Positions 1 through 9,456 of a stretch of DNA of 64,000 nt are shown in pieces. The stretch comes from Rhizobium tumorigenes (GTDB lineage Bacteria; Pseudomonadota; Alphaproteobacteria; Rhizobiales; Rhizobiaceae), in assembly GCF_003240565.2 (NCBI RefSeq), contig NZ_CP117260.1, positions 238,268-302,267 of the forward strand, written 5' to 3'. Both the position numbers and the translations under genes were made by a program. Each line of letters begins with the position of its first letter. Position 1 is the first letter of the stretch. The notes beneath the pieces were generated by a model. That model worked only from the letters and a program-made list of their open reading frames with translations. It did no database searches and was not told where the DNA came from.

Positions 1-2363
1 TGCCTTCGGTTCTCTCGGTGTTCATCACGCGGCTGCGCCAGATCGAGATGCCCGTCACTGTGTTCGTCGATGACTATCATTTTGCCCAGACCGACGCGAC
101 GGAAGCACTTCTGGCGAGACTGCTTGCCGCAGCCGATCTCACCCATATCAGCTTTATTCTCATCTCCCGCTGCGCGCCCCGCTTTCCGCTGTCTGCACTG
201 CGCCTCAACGGCGAACTCAGGCAGATCGGCGTTGCGGATCTGAGCTTTTCCGACGGCGAAGCACGGGAATTCTTTGCGGGTCGCTCGACACTATTGACGA
301 GCAGGCAGATCGGCGCGTTGAACAAGCGGACCGAAGGCTGGGCCGTGGCCCTGCAGATGGTCCGGGTCTTGGTCAACGATACCACAGACAGCGGCGCGAT
401 CCTCGATTCTTTCGATGGCAGCAATGCCGAGATGGGGCGTTACCTGTCGGAGCAGGTTTTCTCCAGCTTGCCGGAAGACATCCAGCAGTTCCTGATCGAA
501 ACTGCCTCGCTTCCGGTTATCGGGCGGACGCTTGTCGCAGCCGTCTGCGATCTGCCGGATGCTAACGGACTGTTCAATCGCCTCGGCACCTATGCGCTGC
601 CGATCGCCGTGCTCGATGGGCAGGGAGCCTGGATCCGGTATCACCCGGTTTTCAACGGCTTCCTCAAGGAAGAGGCTGCCCGGATCGGTATCGATCCCGG
701 TCAGGTGCTGAGAAAGGCTGCGCGGTGGTTCCAGGCGTCCAACGATTGTGATGCGGCAGTGCGGCATGCGATGCTGGCCGACGATACGGCGCTGGCAGCC
801 GAGATCATCGAGGCTGCCGGCGGATGGCGGCGGGTATATGCGACGACGCGCGGCGGCGCACTTCTGTTTCAGGCGCTGATCGAAAAGGCGGCGGGCATCA
901 ATCTATCGGCATTTCCGCTGACGACGCTCGGGCTTTGTGTCATCAGCGCCAAGGCCGGACAGCTCGATACGGCCAACCACTATCTGGCGCTGGCCGAGCG
1001 TACTTCCGGTGACGGTAAATTGTCACGCGACCTGAGGGTCGTCCGGGTGCTCCTGTCGCTCTATACCGACCGGCGGGCAAGTCCCGGCGATCTTTCAGCT
1101 CTTGAGGCGGATCTGTCGCAGGACAGCGATATGGAGATTATCCATCGCGCGCTTGCCTTGAACATGCTGTCCTACAATTTCCTGATCCGGACCGAGCTCG
1201 ATCGTGCCTTGCACTACGGCCAACTCGCGCTTCGGGCTTTCCGCGATGGCGGCGCCGATTTCGGGGCGATGCACCTCTATACGCATATCGGTCAGGCATC
1301 GTTTTTCAGCGGAGACAGCATCGGGGCTGCCGAAGCCTATCGGAACCTCATCGTCGAGGCGCAGACGCATATTGGTAAGGGAAGCGATCTCGACGCCGTC
1401 GGGCAAGTGCTGGAAAGCGAAATACTCTCCATGCGCGGCGAGCGGCAGGCCGCATCATCGTCGCTATCCTGGGCTTTGCCGCATCTCGAGCGCCACGACA
1501 CCTGGTTCGATCTTCTCGCCGCCGGTTTCATGGCGCAGCAGCGCGTACACCGGCTGAACGGCCACATCATTGCCGCCCACGCCGCCATGGACAGCGCCCG
1601 CGCGGTGGCTGCCCGGCGTGGCTTCGACCGCTTGACGCGGCTGATCGACGGCGAGCGTGTCACGCTACTGATCGCCTCTGGCCACGTCGACGAAGCAGCC
1701 CGCTTTGCCGAGGTCCAGGGAATGAGCCGGCAAAGCGCTGCCACCGACAGCTCCAACATGCTCGCCTATCATCTGCGCGGCACGGTGCCGGCGCTACTCT
1801 GGACGCGTATCGATGCTGCGCGCGGCGAAATCGCGGCCGCGCGCGCGGGGTTTCAGCGGCTGATGGACCAACAGCCCGCCAAACCGCACATCCCCCGGCG
1901 CATCGAACTCGGTTTTCTCGATATCCGCCTGCTGCTTGCCGAAGACAAGCCGCAGGAGGCCGCGGCAAAATTATCGGACATGCTGCTGTCGCTGCCGGTC
2001 TTCGATTATCGCGCCATACTTCTGCTCGAAGGGGCCGAATTCACCGAGCAACTGGTTGGGCTTGCGGCGTCGATGGACGTCCCCGACGTGGTGTCGCAAA
2101 GACTTGCCGACGCGCTCAAACTTGCGCCCGAATGCGATCCGCTGGCAGAGGCGGTGGCTGTAATCGCCAAGGTCGAGCCGGGCGGGCTGACGGAGCGTGA
2201 GCGCGGCGTCATGCAGTTGCTCAGCGAAGGACTGAGCAACAAGGAAATCGGCCGACAGCTTTGCCTCAGCGACAACACGGTCAAATTTCACCTGCGCAAC
2301 ATCTTCGCCAAGCTCAATGTCACGACGCGCACGGCTGCCGTGATGGCCATCAGGGACCGCTGA
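1..2363 (+). CDS. LuxR-family MalT-like transcriptional regulator (5' end outside window)
   Basis: Large STAND/MalT-type regulator whose reading frame is already open at base 3, so the start and the ATP-binding P-loop lie upstream of the window. The visible part begins at a Walker B-like strand (VTVFVDDYHF, about 15 residues after the first ATG at 18). It continues through the NTPase and a long helical, TPR-like middle section, and ends in a LuxR/GerE helix-turn-helix in the last 60 residues (TERERGVMQLLSEGLSNKEI, then DNTVKFHLRNIFAKL). Proteins of this family bind an inducer and ATP, multimerise and activate adjacent catabolic operons. The next gene in the same direction is hyuB, about 110 bases away, so it is the natural candidate activator of the hyuBA-pot operon. 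This is inference from position. The family call is secure; the ligand is unknown. Confidence 0.9.
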   Translation, partial: PSVLSVFITRLRQIEMPVTVFVDDYHFAQTDATEALLARLLAAADLTHISFILISRCAPRFPLSALRLNGELRQIGVADLSFSDGEAREFFAGRSTLLTSRQIGALNKRTEGWAVALQMVRVLVNDTTDSGAILDSFDGSNAEMGRYLSEQVFSSLPEDIQQFLIETASLPVIGRTLVAAVCDLPDANGLFNRLGTYALPIAVLDGQGAWIRYHPVFNGFLKEEAARIGIDPGQVLRKAARWFQASNDCDAAVRHAMLADDTALAAEIIEAAGGWRRVYATTRGGALLFQALIEKAAGINLSAFPLTTLGLCVISAKAGQLDTANHYLALAERTSGDGKLSRDLRVVRVLLSLYTDRRASPGDLSALEADLSQDSDMEIIHRALALNMLSYNFLIRTELDRALHYGQLALRAFRDGGADFGAMHLYTHIGQASFFSGDSIGAAEAYRNLIVEAQTHIGKGSDLDAVGQVLESEILSMRGERQAASSSLSWALPHLERHDTWFDLLAAGFMAQQRVHRLNGHIIAAHAAMDSARAVAARRGFDRLTRLIDGERVTLLIASGHVDEAARFAEVQGMSRQSAATDSSNMLAYHLRGTVPALLWTRIDAARGEIAAARAGFQRLMDQQPAKPHIPRRIELGFLDIRLLLAEDKPQEAAAKLSDMLLSLPVFDYRAILLLEGAEFTEQLVGLAASMDVPDVVSQRLADALKLAPECDPLAEAVAVIAKVEPGGLTERERGVMQLLSEGLSNKEIGRQLCLSDNTVKFHLRNIFAKLNVTTRTAAVMAIRDR

Positions 2364-2368
2364 CCTAT

Positions 2369-2470
2369 CCATATGGGTAGGGTGCAGCGAAGGCAGCCCA
2401 CCCATATGGCAGGCTACCCGCAATGCGCGAGGTCACCTAATCTACCCTCGATATGAATGATGAGGGTAGA
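2369..2470. promoter_or_regulatory. Cluster of inverted repeats (GGGTAG half-sites) upstream of hyuB
   Basis: Two inverted repeats fill the gap between the regulator and hyuB. The first pairs CCATATGGGTAGGG (2369-2382) with CCCACCCATATGG (2397-2409), a stem with one bulged base. The second is a perfect 9-base repeat, TCTACCCTC (2441-2449) and GAGGGTAGA (2462-2470), ending three bases before the hyuB start. Both carry GGGTAG or its complement, and a further copy, CTACCC, lies at 2414-2419, giving four half-sites in about 100 bases. The downstream repeat overlaps the hyuB ribosome-binding site. Binding by the upstream MalT-like regulator is inferred; the first repeat could instead be a terminator, although no T-run follows it. 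Confidence 0.5.
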
Positions 2471-2472
2471 AA

Positions 2473-4167
2473 ATGACCCCAGGGAACATGACTGTCGATC
2501 CCGTTACCCAGGAGATCATCGAAGGCAAGCTGATGGCGACCGTCGACGAGATGGGGATCGTCATGGCGCGCACGAGCATGAGTCCGGTAATCTATGAAGT
2601 GCTGGATTTTGCCTGCGGCCTGCTGACAGCCGAGGGAGAGCTCGTCGCCCAGATGAACGGCATCACCCTGTTCACCGGCACGTTCGGCGTCCAGGTTAAG
2701 GCGCTGATCGGCAAATTTGCCGGTAATCTTGTCGATGGCGATATCCTGCTTTCGAACGATCCCTATGCCGGCGGCACGCACGCCTGCGACTTTGCCATTG
2801 TCAAGCCGCTGTTTGCGGATGGCACGATCGTTGGCTATGCGATCAATGTCGCCCACTATCTCGACGTCGGTGGATCTGTTCCCGGCAGCCTTGCGCCGAA
2901 TGCTACCTCGGTGTTTCAGGAGGGCCTGCGGCTACCCGGCGTCAAAGTCGTGCGCTCTGAGGTGTTTTCCGACGAAATCCTCCACATCATCAGCGAAAAC
3001 GTCCGCCTGCCCGAAATCGCGCTCGGTGATCTCAATGCGCAGGTCGCGACGGTGCGTGTGGCGGCGCGGCGGATGATGGAGCTTTCAGCGAAGTATGGTT
3101 CCGAAACCGTTCGGGCTGCCTTCACCAATCTGCTCGATGCCAGCGAGAAGCGCAGCCGGGCTGCCATCTCCCTCATCCCCGACGGCTGTTACGAGGCAAC
3201 CGATATCATCGATGGCGACGGCGTCAGTTCGGCGCCTATTTTCGTCAAAGTTGCCGTGACGATTTCCGGCGACAGCATTACAGCCGATTTCACCGGGTGT
3301 CCGCCGGCCGTTGCAGGGCCCATCAATTGTGCACGCGGCGCGCTGCAGTCTGCCGTCAAGACTATTGTCAAGGCGATGGTCGGGCCGCAGGAGCCCTCCA
3401 ACGAAGGCTGGTTTCGGCCGTTGACGGTGATCGCTCCATCCGGAACGCTGTTTACCGCTGAAAAACCCTCGCCGACGGGCTGGTATTACGAGGGCTCGGT
3501 GCATGCGTCGGAACTGGTCTGGAAGGCGCTCGCCGCTTTGGTGCCGGGGCGATTTTCCGCCGGTTCCTATTCCAGCCTATGCGTCGTCTACATTTCCGGC
3601 CGGGATGCCAACGGGCAGCCGTTCATCCACATCGAGCCGCATCACGGTGGCTGGGGCGCCAGTGAGCATCGCGACGGCGCCAATGCCGTCATCGCACTCA
3701 CGGACGGCGATACCTACAACTATTCTGTCGAGCTGATCGAAGCCCGTTTTCCGTTGCGCGTCAAACGCTACGCCTTGAACGTCGAGGGTGGAACCGGCGA
3801 GGGCCGCCGACGCGGCGGCTTCGGCATCGTGCGCGAGTACGAGATCTTGAGCGGCGGTGCATCGGCCTACGGCAGCTTCGGACGCACCAGCACCCTTCCC
3901 TGGGGGATGGATGGCGGCGGAAGCGGCACTGCGAATGTGCTGCAGATCGCGCCGGCAGATCGGGGTGCGCCGCAGTCGCATGGTCGCGTCGCCCATATCG
4001 ACCTTACGACCGGCGACATCCTGCGGGTTGTCACCGGCGGCGGCGGCGGATGGGGCGACGCCCGCGACCGGGAAACCTCCATGATCGAGCAGGATCTGCA
4101 GGACGGATTTTTGACGGAGGCCGACGCGTCCAGGCTTTACGGATATGAGAGAAGGATTGCGGGATGA
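2473..4167 (+). CDS. hyuB: Hydantoinase B / oxoprolinase family protein
   Basis: Subunit B of an ATP-dependent hydantoinase/5-oxoprolinase-type enzyme of 564 residues, the normal length for HyuB. The N-terminus (DPVTQEIIEGKLMATVDEMG) and the segment with SNDPYAGGTHACD around residue 95 are hallmarks of the family. So are the glycine-rich C-terminal blocks (GGTGEGRRRGGFG, TGGGGGWGD). It should work with HyuA in the cytoplasm to open a cyclic amide such as a hydantoin, 5-oxoproline or a related lactam. The ATG at 2473 follows GAGGGTAGA; a second in-frame ATG lies at 2488. The 3' end overlaps hyuA by four bases, indicating translational coupling. The actual substrate cannot be read from sequence: hydantoin, N-methylhydantoin, oxoproline and acetone/acetophenone carboxylase systems share this fold. 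Confidence 0.9.
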   Translation: MTPGNMTVDPVTQEIIEGKLMATVDEMGIVMARTSMSPVIYEVLDFACGLLTAEGELVAQMNGITLFTGTFGVQVKALIGKFAGNLVDGDILLSNDPYAGGTHACDFAIVKPLFADGTIVGYAINVAHYLDVGGSVPGSLAPNATSVFQEGLRLPGVKVVRSEVFSDEILHIISENVRLPEIALGDLNAQVATVRVAARRMMELSAKYGSETVRAAFTNLLDASEKRSRAAISLIPDGCYEATDIIDGDGVSSAPIFVKVAVTISGDSITADFTGCPPAVAGPINCARGALQSAVKTIVKAMVGPQEPSNEGWFRPLTVIAPSGTLFTAEKPSPTGWYYEGSVHASELVWKALAALVPGRFSAGSYSSLCVVYISGRDANGQPFIHIEPHHGGWGASEHRDGANAVIALTDGDTYNYSVELIEARFPLRVKRYALNVEGGTGEGRRRGGFGIVREYEILSGGASAYGSFGRTSTLPWGMDGGGSGTANVLQIAPADRGAPQSHGRVAHIDLTTGDILRVVTGGGGGWGDARDRETSMIEQDLQDGFLTEADASRLYGYERRIAG

Positions 4168-6221
4168 TCAGAATGGCAACGGATGTCGGGGGCACGTTCA
4201 CGGACCTCGTCGGCTATGACGAGCAAAGTGGCGAACTGTTTACCGCCAAAAGCCTGACGACCGTCGACGACCAGTCGATCGGCGTACTCGACGCCATCGC
4301 TGCTGCCGAAGCAAAAGACGGGTTGCGCACACGGGACGTGACATTTTTTGCCCACGGCGGGACGACGGTCATCAATGCGATTACAGAGCGAAAGGGCGTG
4401 CGCACTGCGCTGGTGACCACTGCGGGCTTCCGCGACGTTCTGGAAATCGGCCGTGGCAACCGGCCCGATCTCTATAACCTACAGTTTCACAGCCCCGAGC
4501 CGTTCGTGCCCCGGCATCTCCGTTTCGAGGTTCGGGAACGCCTCGATGCTTCCGGTAAGGTGCTGATGCCCCTGGAATGCGACGACCTGCGGCCGATCAT
4601 CGCGAAATGCCTCGAGGAGGATGTCGATGCAGTGGCCATCCTCTTTCTTCACAGTTACGCGAACCCCGAGCACGAGATACTGTGTGCCGGGATCCTGGCC
4701 GATGCGCTGCCTTTTACGACCATCTGTGCGAGCCATGAAGTCTCGCGGCAGTGGCGGGAATACGAGCGCTCGAACACAGTCGTGTTGAATGCCTATGTGC
4801 AGCCGATCATTCGCAACTACTTTGCGCAGCTGGAAAGCTCGCTGACGGGCCGCAACCTGACCTGCCCCTATTATGCAATGCAATCGAACGGCGGGATCTC
4901 GACATTCGACCAGGCCGTCAACAGCCCGCTGACGCTGGTGGAATCGGGACCGGCGGGTGGTGTTGCCGGGGCGGCACGTATTGGTACCGCCATTGGCGAA
5001 AGTGAGGTTCTGTCGCTGGACGTCGGGGGGACGACGGCAAAATGCTCGCTGATCCACGACGCCCGCCCGACCCTGAATGTCGAATACAAGCTGGAACACA
5101 CACGGATTGCGCCCGGCCACGCCATCCAGGTTCCGGTTGTCGATATTGTCGAAATCGGCTCCGGTGGTGGCTCTATTGCGCGCATCGACGATCGCGGCGC
5201 GCTGATCGTTGGCCCGCAAAGTGCCGGCTCGACACCGGGTCCCGCCTGCTACGGGCGCGGCGGCACGCAACCGACCTTGTCCGACGCCATCCTTGCCATA
5301 GGGATTTTCGATCCCGCGACATTTGCCGGCGGCAGCATGCATCTGGACAAGCAGAAGGCAGAAGACGCGATCGCGACTGTCGCCAGGCCGCTGGGGCTAA
5401 GTATCGAGGATGCTGCGCTGGCGATCATCGATATAGCCCATGCGAGCATGATCAATGCCCTCAAGCTGGTGACCGTCCAGCGCGGTCACGATCCGCGCGA
5501 TGCCGTCTTTGTCGTCAGCGGCGGTGCCGGACCTGCACTCGCGACCCGTCTCGGCCGCGATCTCAGTGTCAAGGCGACCATCATTCCGCCGCATCCCGGG
5601 ATCTTTTCCGCATGGGGCATGCTGGCGGCGGAACCTCGGGCGGACTTTCGCGGCACTTGGTTCGTGCAATTGTCGGCAGGCGCTCTGGCGGAGATGGGTC
5701 CACGGTTCGAGAGCCTGGAGACGGAGGCCATCGCCTACTTCGCCAAGGGGCAGGAGGCCGATATCAGGTTCACCTATCAGGTCGAAGCGCGTTATCGCGG
5801 ACAGGAGCATGGCGTCTACGTGCACTTCCAGCACGAAGACGATGTCGACAGCCTTGCAGAACGCTTCCATGCGGCGCATGAACGATCCTATTCCTTCAGG
5901 CTCGCGGATGCGGCTATCGAGATCACGACACTGCATCTCGAAGCGGTTCTGAACGGAACGGTCATTGCCTTGCCGAAGATAAAGTCGGCCGTCGAGCGCG
6001 TCGCGCCCAGCGGACAAAGAAATGTCTATTTCGGCGGTTCGAAGGGATGGATCGCGTGCCCCGTCTATGCGCGTGACAAGCTCTGCGGTGGCCAGCAGAT
6101 CGAAGGGCCGGCTATCGTGGAGGAGGCGACGGCAACGACCTTGATCCAGGAAAATCAGACATTGAGCGTCACCGATAACGGCATTCTGATCGTTCGCGAA
6201 ACCAGCGCCAAGGCAGGGTAA
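4164..6221 (+). CDS. hyuA: Hydantoinase A / oxoprolinase family protein
   Basis: ATP-binding subunit partner of HyuB, 685 residues, full length. The N-terminal DVGGTFTD (about residues 7-14) and the second ASKHA-type phosphate loop LDVGGTTAK near residue 285 are the nucleotide-binding motifs of the HyuA/oxoprolinase family. GPAGGV and the GSGGGSIA stretch are also typical. The gene starts inside the end of hyuB (ATGA overlap 4164-4167) and ends two bases before the transporter ATPase gene, so hyuB, hyuA and the transport genes form one transcription unit. Together they suggest uptake followed by ATP-dependent ring opening of a small cyclic amide. That linkage is inference; the family assignment is firm. 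Confidence 0.92.
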   Translation: MIRMATDVGGTFTDLVGYDEQSGELFTAKSLTTVDDQSIGVLDAIAAAEAKDGLRTRDVTFFAHGGTTVINAITERKGVRTALVTTAGFRDVLEIGRGNRPDLYNLQFHSPEPFVPRHLRFEVRERLDASGKVLMPLECDDLRPIIAKCLEEDVDAVAILFLHSYANPEHEILCAGILADALPFTTICASHEVSRQWREYERSNTVVLNAYVQPIIRNYFAQLESSLTGRNLTCPYYAMQSNGGISTFDQAVNSPLTLVESGPAGGVAGAARIGTAIGESEVLSLDVGGTTAKCSLIHDARPTLNVEYKLEHTRIAPGHAIQVPVVDIVEIGSGGGSIARIDDRGALIVGPQSAGSTPGPACYGRGGTQPTLSDAILAIGIFDPATFAGGSMHLDKQKAEDAIATVARPLGLSIEDAALAIIDIAHASMINALKLVTVQRGHDPRDAVFVVSGGAGPALATRLGRDLSVKATIIPPHPGIFSAWGMLAAEPRADFRGTWFVQLSAGALAEMGPRFESLETEAIAYFAKGQEADIRFTYQVEARYRGQEHGVYVHFQHEDDVDSLAERFHAAHERSYSFRLADAAIEITTLHLEAVLNGTVIALPKIKSAVERVAPSGQRNVYFGGSKGWIACPVYARDKLCGGQQIEGPAIVEEATATTLIQENQTLSVTDNGILIVRETSAKAG

Positions 6222-6223
6222 AG

Positions 6224-7282
6224 ATGGCGATATCGATCCAGATCGATCATGTCAGCAGAGAGTACGGGCCTGTCAAGGCGCTCGACGACGTGACGCTCGA
6301 GATCAAGGCGGGCGAATTCTTCACGCTGCTTGGATCGTCCGGATGCGGGAAAAGCTCGCTCTTGAAGCTGATCGGCGGCTTTGACCGCCAGACCTCGGGT
6401 CGTGTTGCGTTCGACGGCAAGGATGTCGGCGACGTTCCGGCCAATCGTCGGCCGGTCAATACCGTCTTCCAGAACCTGGCATTGTTTCCGCATATGAGCG
6501 TTGCCCAGAATATCGGCTACGGGCTTCGTCTGAAGGGGATGTCCAACGCGACGCTTCAGGCAAAAGTAGATGATGCGCTGGATCTTGTCGAACTCTCAGG
6601 CTTCGGGCCGCGCGACGTCAATCTGCTCTCCGGCGGCCAGCGGCAACGGGTGGCGCTCGCCCGCGCCCTGGTCATGGAGCCGGGCATCCTGCTGCTGGAC
6701 GAACCGCTGACCGGGCTGGACGAACGCTTGCGCCAGCAGATGCGCGACGAATTCGGACGCTTGCACAAGCGCACCGGCGCGACCTTCATTCTGGTCACCC
6801 ATAATCAGGACGAAGCTCTCAGCCTCTCCGATCGCATGGCGGTCATGCATCGCGGCCGCATAGAGCAGGTCGACGTGCCGGCGCAGTTTTTCGAGACACC
6901 GGCGAATGCCTTCGTCGCCCGTTTCGTCGGCATCGATACGGTGCTGCGGCCGGAGGCGGTGATATCGGTTGGCGATCATGCGCAGGCCACTGTCGCCGGT
7001 CAGGTGATGCCCGTGCGCACGGCCGGACCGTTGGACCCGACGGCCAGTGTCGTTGCCATTCGGCCGGACCGCTTGTTTCTGACGCCGTCGGGCGCCTCTC
7101 CGTCGCTGCGGCTCACCGTTGTCGACACGACTTTCCGGGGCCTGCATCGGGATCTGAAACTCGCCTTTGCCGATGGGCAGACGCTGATGATCGTGATTGA
7201 TGCCGATAGCGGGGATCTCGCTATAGGGCAGGAGGTGTCAGTTGGCCTGAAGCCCGGTGCGGCAGTCCTGATTGCAAGTTAG
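6224..7282 (+). CDS. ABC transporter ATP-binding protein, PotA/spermidine-putrescine type
   Basis: 352-residue ATPase of the CUT1/MOI type. Walker A is GSSGCGKSS (residues 37-45), followed by a Q-loop (FQNLALFPHM), the signature LSGGQRQRVALARAL near residue 132, and Walker B with DEP (LLLDEPLTGLD) near 155. A C-terminal TOBE-like regulatory region follows (VAIRPDRLFL). It energises import through the two permeases encoded at 8587-10259. It begins two bases after hyuA, so it is co-transcribed with the hydantoinase genes. PotA-type ATPases serve polyamines, but also opines, 2-aminoethylphosphonate and other small cations; the neighbouring hydantoinase suggests a cyclic amide or its precursor. 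Confidence 0.92.
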   Translation: MAISIQIDHVSREYGPVKALDDVTLEIKAGEFFTLLGSSGCGKSSLLKLIGGFDRQTSGRVAFDGKDVGDVPANRRPVNTVFQNLALFPHMSVAQNIGYGLRLKGMSNATLQAKVDDALDLVELSGFGPRDVNLLSGGQRQRVALARALVMEPGILLLDEPLTGLDERLRQQMRDEFGRLHKRTGATFILVTHNQDEALSLSDRMAVMHRGRIEQVDVPAQFFETPANAFVARFVGIDTVLRPEAVISVGDHAQATVAGQVMPVRTAGPLDPTASVVAIRPDRLFLTPSGASPSLRLTVVDTTFRGLHRDLKLAFADGQTLMIVIDADSGDLAIGQEVSVGLKPGAAVLIAS

Positions 7283-7351
7283 AGACTGCCAACTGACGGT
7301 TCTGCAAGCGGATCAAGCAATGCATGCCAACAACAAAAAAGGGGAATGACA

Positions 7352-8527
7352 ATGACGATCCATGACAGACCACTTTCATCCAACCGGAACAGCAATGTGC
7401 AGCGCCGCGATTTCCTGAAGCTGATGGGCGCAGGTGCTGCCCTGTCTGCCGGCGGCCTGGGTTTCGCCTCGCGTCTTGCCGCGCAAGGGGCTGGCACGGT
7501 TGCCTTCTGGGCCACGGCAACGCTGGACATCGGCGACAAATGGCAGGCGTTTGCAAAGCAGAGTGGCGTAACTCCTGAATTTACCGACAACGGCAACGAC
7601 CTCGGTCCGGTGATCGCCCGCCTCAAGGCGGGCAATGCCAATGATCTTTTCGACGTCGGTGGCTTCCAGGGCGGTGCCGAAAAGGAGCTTGCGCGCCAAG
7701 GCGTCATCGTTCCCTGGGACCTTTCGAAGATCCCGAATTACGAGAGCGTGTGGCCGTGGGCAAAGAACATTCCCTACCTGAAGCAGGACGGAAAGCAGTA
7801 CGGCATACCGACCGTGGTCAACGCCGACTCGATCATCTATAGGCCCGACAAACTGGGCAAGATCGACAGCTACGGTGCGATCTTCGATCCGAAGCTGAAA
7901 GGTCGCGTTGCGATGGAGGATGCGTGGATAAATAGCGTCATCTTTACCGCCATGTACCTGAAGGAAAGCGAAAACAAGCCGATCGTCGATCCCGGCAACC
8001 TGACCGAGTCCGAACTCGGTATGGTCATGGAGTTCCTGATCAAGCACAAGACCGACGGCCAGTTCCGCACGTTCTGGAATGGCTGGGAACAGGGTGTGCA
8101 ACTCGTTGCCGACCAAGAGGTCGACGCGATGACCGGATGGGAGCCTATTGTCTACGAAGGCCGCAAGCGCGGGCTGCAGGTGGAATACGCCGCACCCGTC
8201 GAAGGTTACGAAGGCTGGGGCAACAACACCGTTCTCCTCAAGGGGGCTGCCGATCGCGGTGTAGCCGACGCCGCGCATGGCTTCGTCAATGGCCTGCTCG
8301 GCGGCCTCTACGGCTGCGAGCTCGGCCAGGCGCGCGGCTATCTGGTGCCGACCGACAACAACGTCGCCTATGCCAAGGCGCATCCAGAAGAATACAAGCC
8401 GGAAGAGATTGAGAAGCTGGCCGAACACGTGAAAGCCAAGTTCGCCGGCAAGATCTACTGGCAGAATGCCAGGCCGGACAATTTCCAGCTTTACGAAGAG
8501 TGGTGGCAGAAGCTGCGCAACGCCTGA
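7352..8527 (+). CDS. Extracellular solute-binding protein, PotD-like, Tat-exported
   Basis: Periplasmic binding protein of about 391 residues for the adjacent PotABC-type importer. The N-terminus carries a twin-arginine signal (QRRDFLKLMGAGAALSAGG), with cleavage likely after the RLAAQGA region. The body shows family features of spermidine/putrescine-type binding proteins, such as YGIPTVVNADSIIYRPD and the C-terminal PDNFQLYEEWWQKL. ATG 7352 is chosen because AAGGGG at about 7339-7344 is seven bases away; an ATG six bases earlier sits too close to that site. The binding protein lies between the ATPase and the permeases, with gaps of about 60-70 bases on each side. Ligand unknown. Confidence 0.9.
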   Translation: MTIHDRPLSSNRNSNVQRRDFLKLMGAGAALSAGGLGFASRLAAQGAGTVAFWATATLDIGDKWQAFAKQSGVTPEFTDNGNDLGPVIARLKAGNANDLFDVGGFQGGAEKELARQGVIVPWDLSKIPNYESVWPWAKNIPYLKQDGKQYGIPTVVNADSIIYRPDKLGKIDSYGAIFDPKLKGRVAMEDAWINSVIFTAMYLKESENKPIVDPGNLTESELGMVMEFLIKHKTDGQFRTFWNGWEQGVQLVADQEVDAMTGWEPIVYEGRKRGLQVEYAAPVEGYEGWGNNTVLLKGAADRGVADAAHGFVNGLLGGLYGCELGQARGYLVPTDNNVAYAKAHPEEYKPEEIEKLAEHVKAKFAGKIYWQNARPDNFQLYEEWWQKLRNA

Positions 8528-8586
8528 GCCCAACAATCGGCGGCGGTCGTTTTCACCACCGCTGCCACCGAACCCCGGAGATGCCG

Positions 8587-9456
8587 ATGGCGAGACTGCG
8601 CCTGCCTATGTCGTCGATGCTGATGACGCCGCCGCTTCTGGCGATCCTGACGCTTGGGCTCGCGCCGCTGACCATCGTCGTCGTCTGGAGCTTCTGGAGC
8701 TGGGACCCCCAGACCTATTGGATAAAACCGGATCTGAGCCTTGCCGGCTACGAAGCCATTCTGGACGCGGGCCGCTGGACCGTCATCGTCTCGACGCTGG
8801 TGAAGGCTTTCGCCACGGCGTTCCTCTGTCTGCTGATTGCCTATCCCACCGCCTATGCGATCCATTTTCTCGCAGGCCGGCGGTTGAACATCCTGCTTCT
8901 CGCGCTGATTACCACCCCCTTTTTCACGTCATACCTTATCCGCTCCTTTTCATGGCGGCTCGTGCTCGGCCGCACGGGTGTCATCAATACGATGCTGCAG
9001 CAATTCGGCATCACCCACGCACCCCTCGACTGGTTGCTTTTCAGCAATTTCGCGGTCGTGGTCGGACTTGTCGCTTCCTATCTGCCGTTCGCGATCTTCC
9101 CGTTGCTGTTGTCGATGCGCCGTGTCGATCCAACATTGCTGGCGGCGGCCCAGGATCTCGGCGCCGGCTTCTGGAGAAGCCTTGCGACCATTCTGCTCCC
9201 GCTGACATTGTCGGGCATTTTCGCCGGCTTCCTGTTCGTCTTCGTCATGGTGGTCGGGTCTTCGACAGAGGTCCAGATGCTCGGCGGCGCAGGCGCTTCG
9301 ATCGTTTCTGTAATGATCAACGACGTTATGCGTGTCGCCAACTATCCGCTGGCCTTTGCAATCTCGACGGTGGTCCTTGCTGTCATCTTCGGTCTGGTGC
9401 TGGTCGGCAACCGGCTTTTCGGCCTTGCCTCGCTCTTCGAGGACCAGTCACCATGA
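8587..9456 (+). CDS. ABC transporter permease, PotB-like
   Basis: Inner-membrane permease of about 289 residues with roughly six hydrophobic segments. It carries the cytoplasmic EAA-type loop in its C-terminal half (LLAAAQDLGAGFWRSLATILLPLTLSG), which docks on the ATPase. ATG 8587 is preferred because CGGAG lies six bases upstream; the frame stays open further back, but those extra residues are not hydrophobic or conserved-looking. The last four bases overlap the start of the second permease gene. It is the first of the two membrane subunits of the PotABCD-like importer co-transcribed with hyuBA. Confidence 0.9.
   Translation: MARLRLPMSSMLMTPPLLAILTLGLAPLTIVVVWSFWSWDPQTYWIKPDLSLAGYEAILDAGRWTVIVSTLVKAFATAFLCLLIAYPTAYAIHFLAGRRLNILLLALITTPFFTSYLIRSFSWRLVLGRTGVINTMLQQFGITHAPLDWLLFSNFAVVVGLVASYLPFAIFPLLLSMRRVDPTLLAAAQDLGAGFWRSLATILLPLTLSGIFAGFLFVFVMVVGSSTEVQMLGGAGASIVSVMINDVMRVANYPLAFAISTVVLAVIFGLVLVGNRLFGLASLFEDQSP

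Noticed and set aside
2364..2472. Rho-independent terminator after the LuxR gene
   Set aside because: The hairpin has a bulge and no T-run, and its core motif recurs in the next palindrome, so an operator role is more likely.
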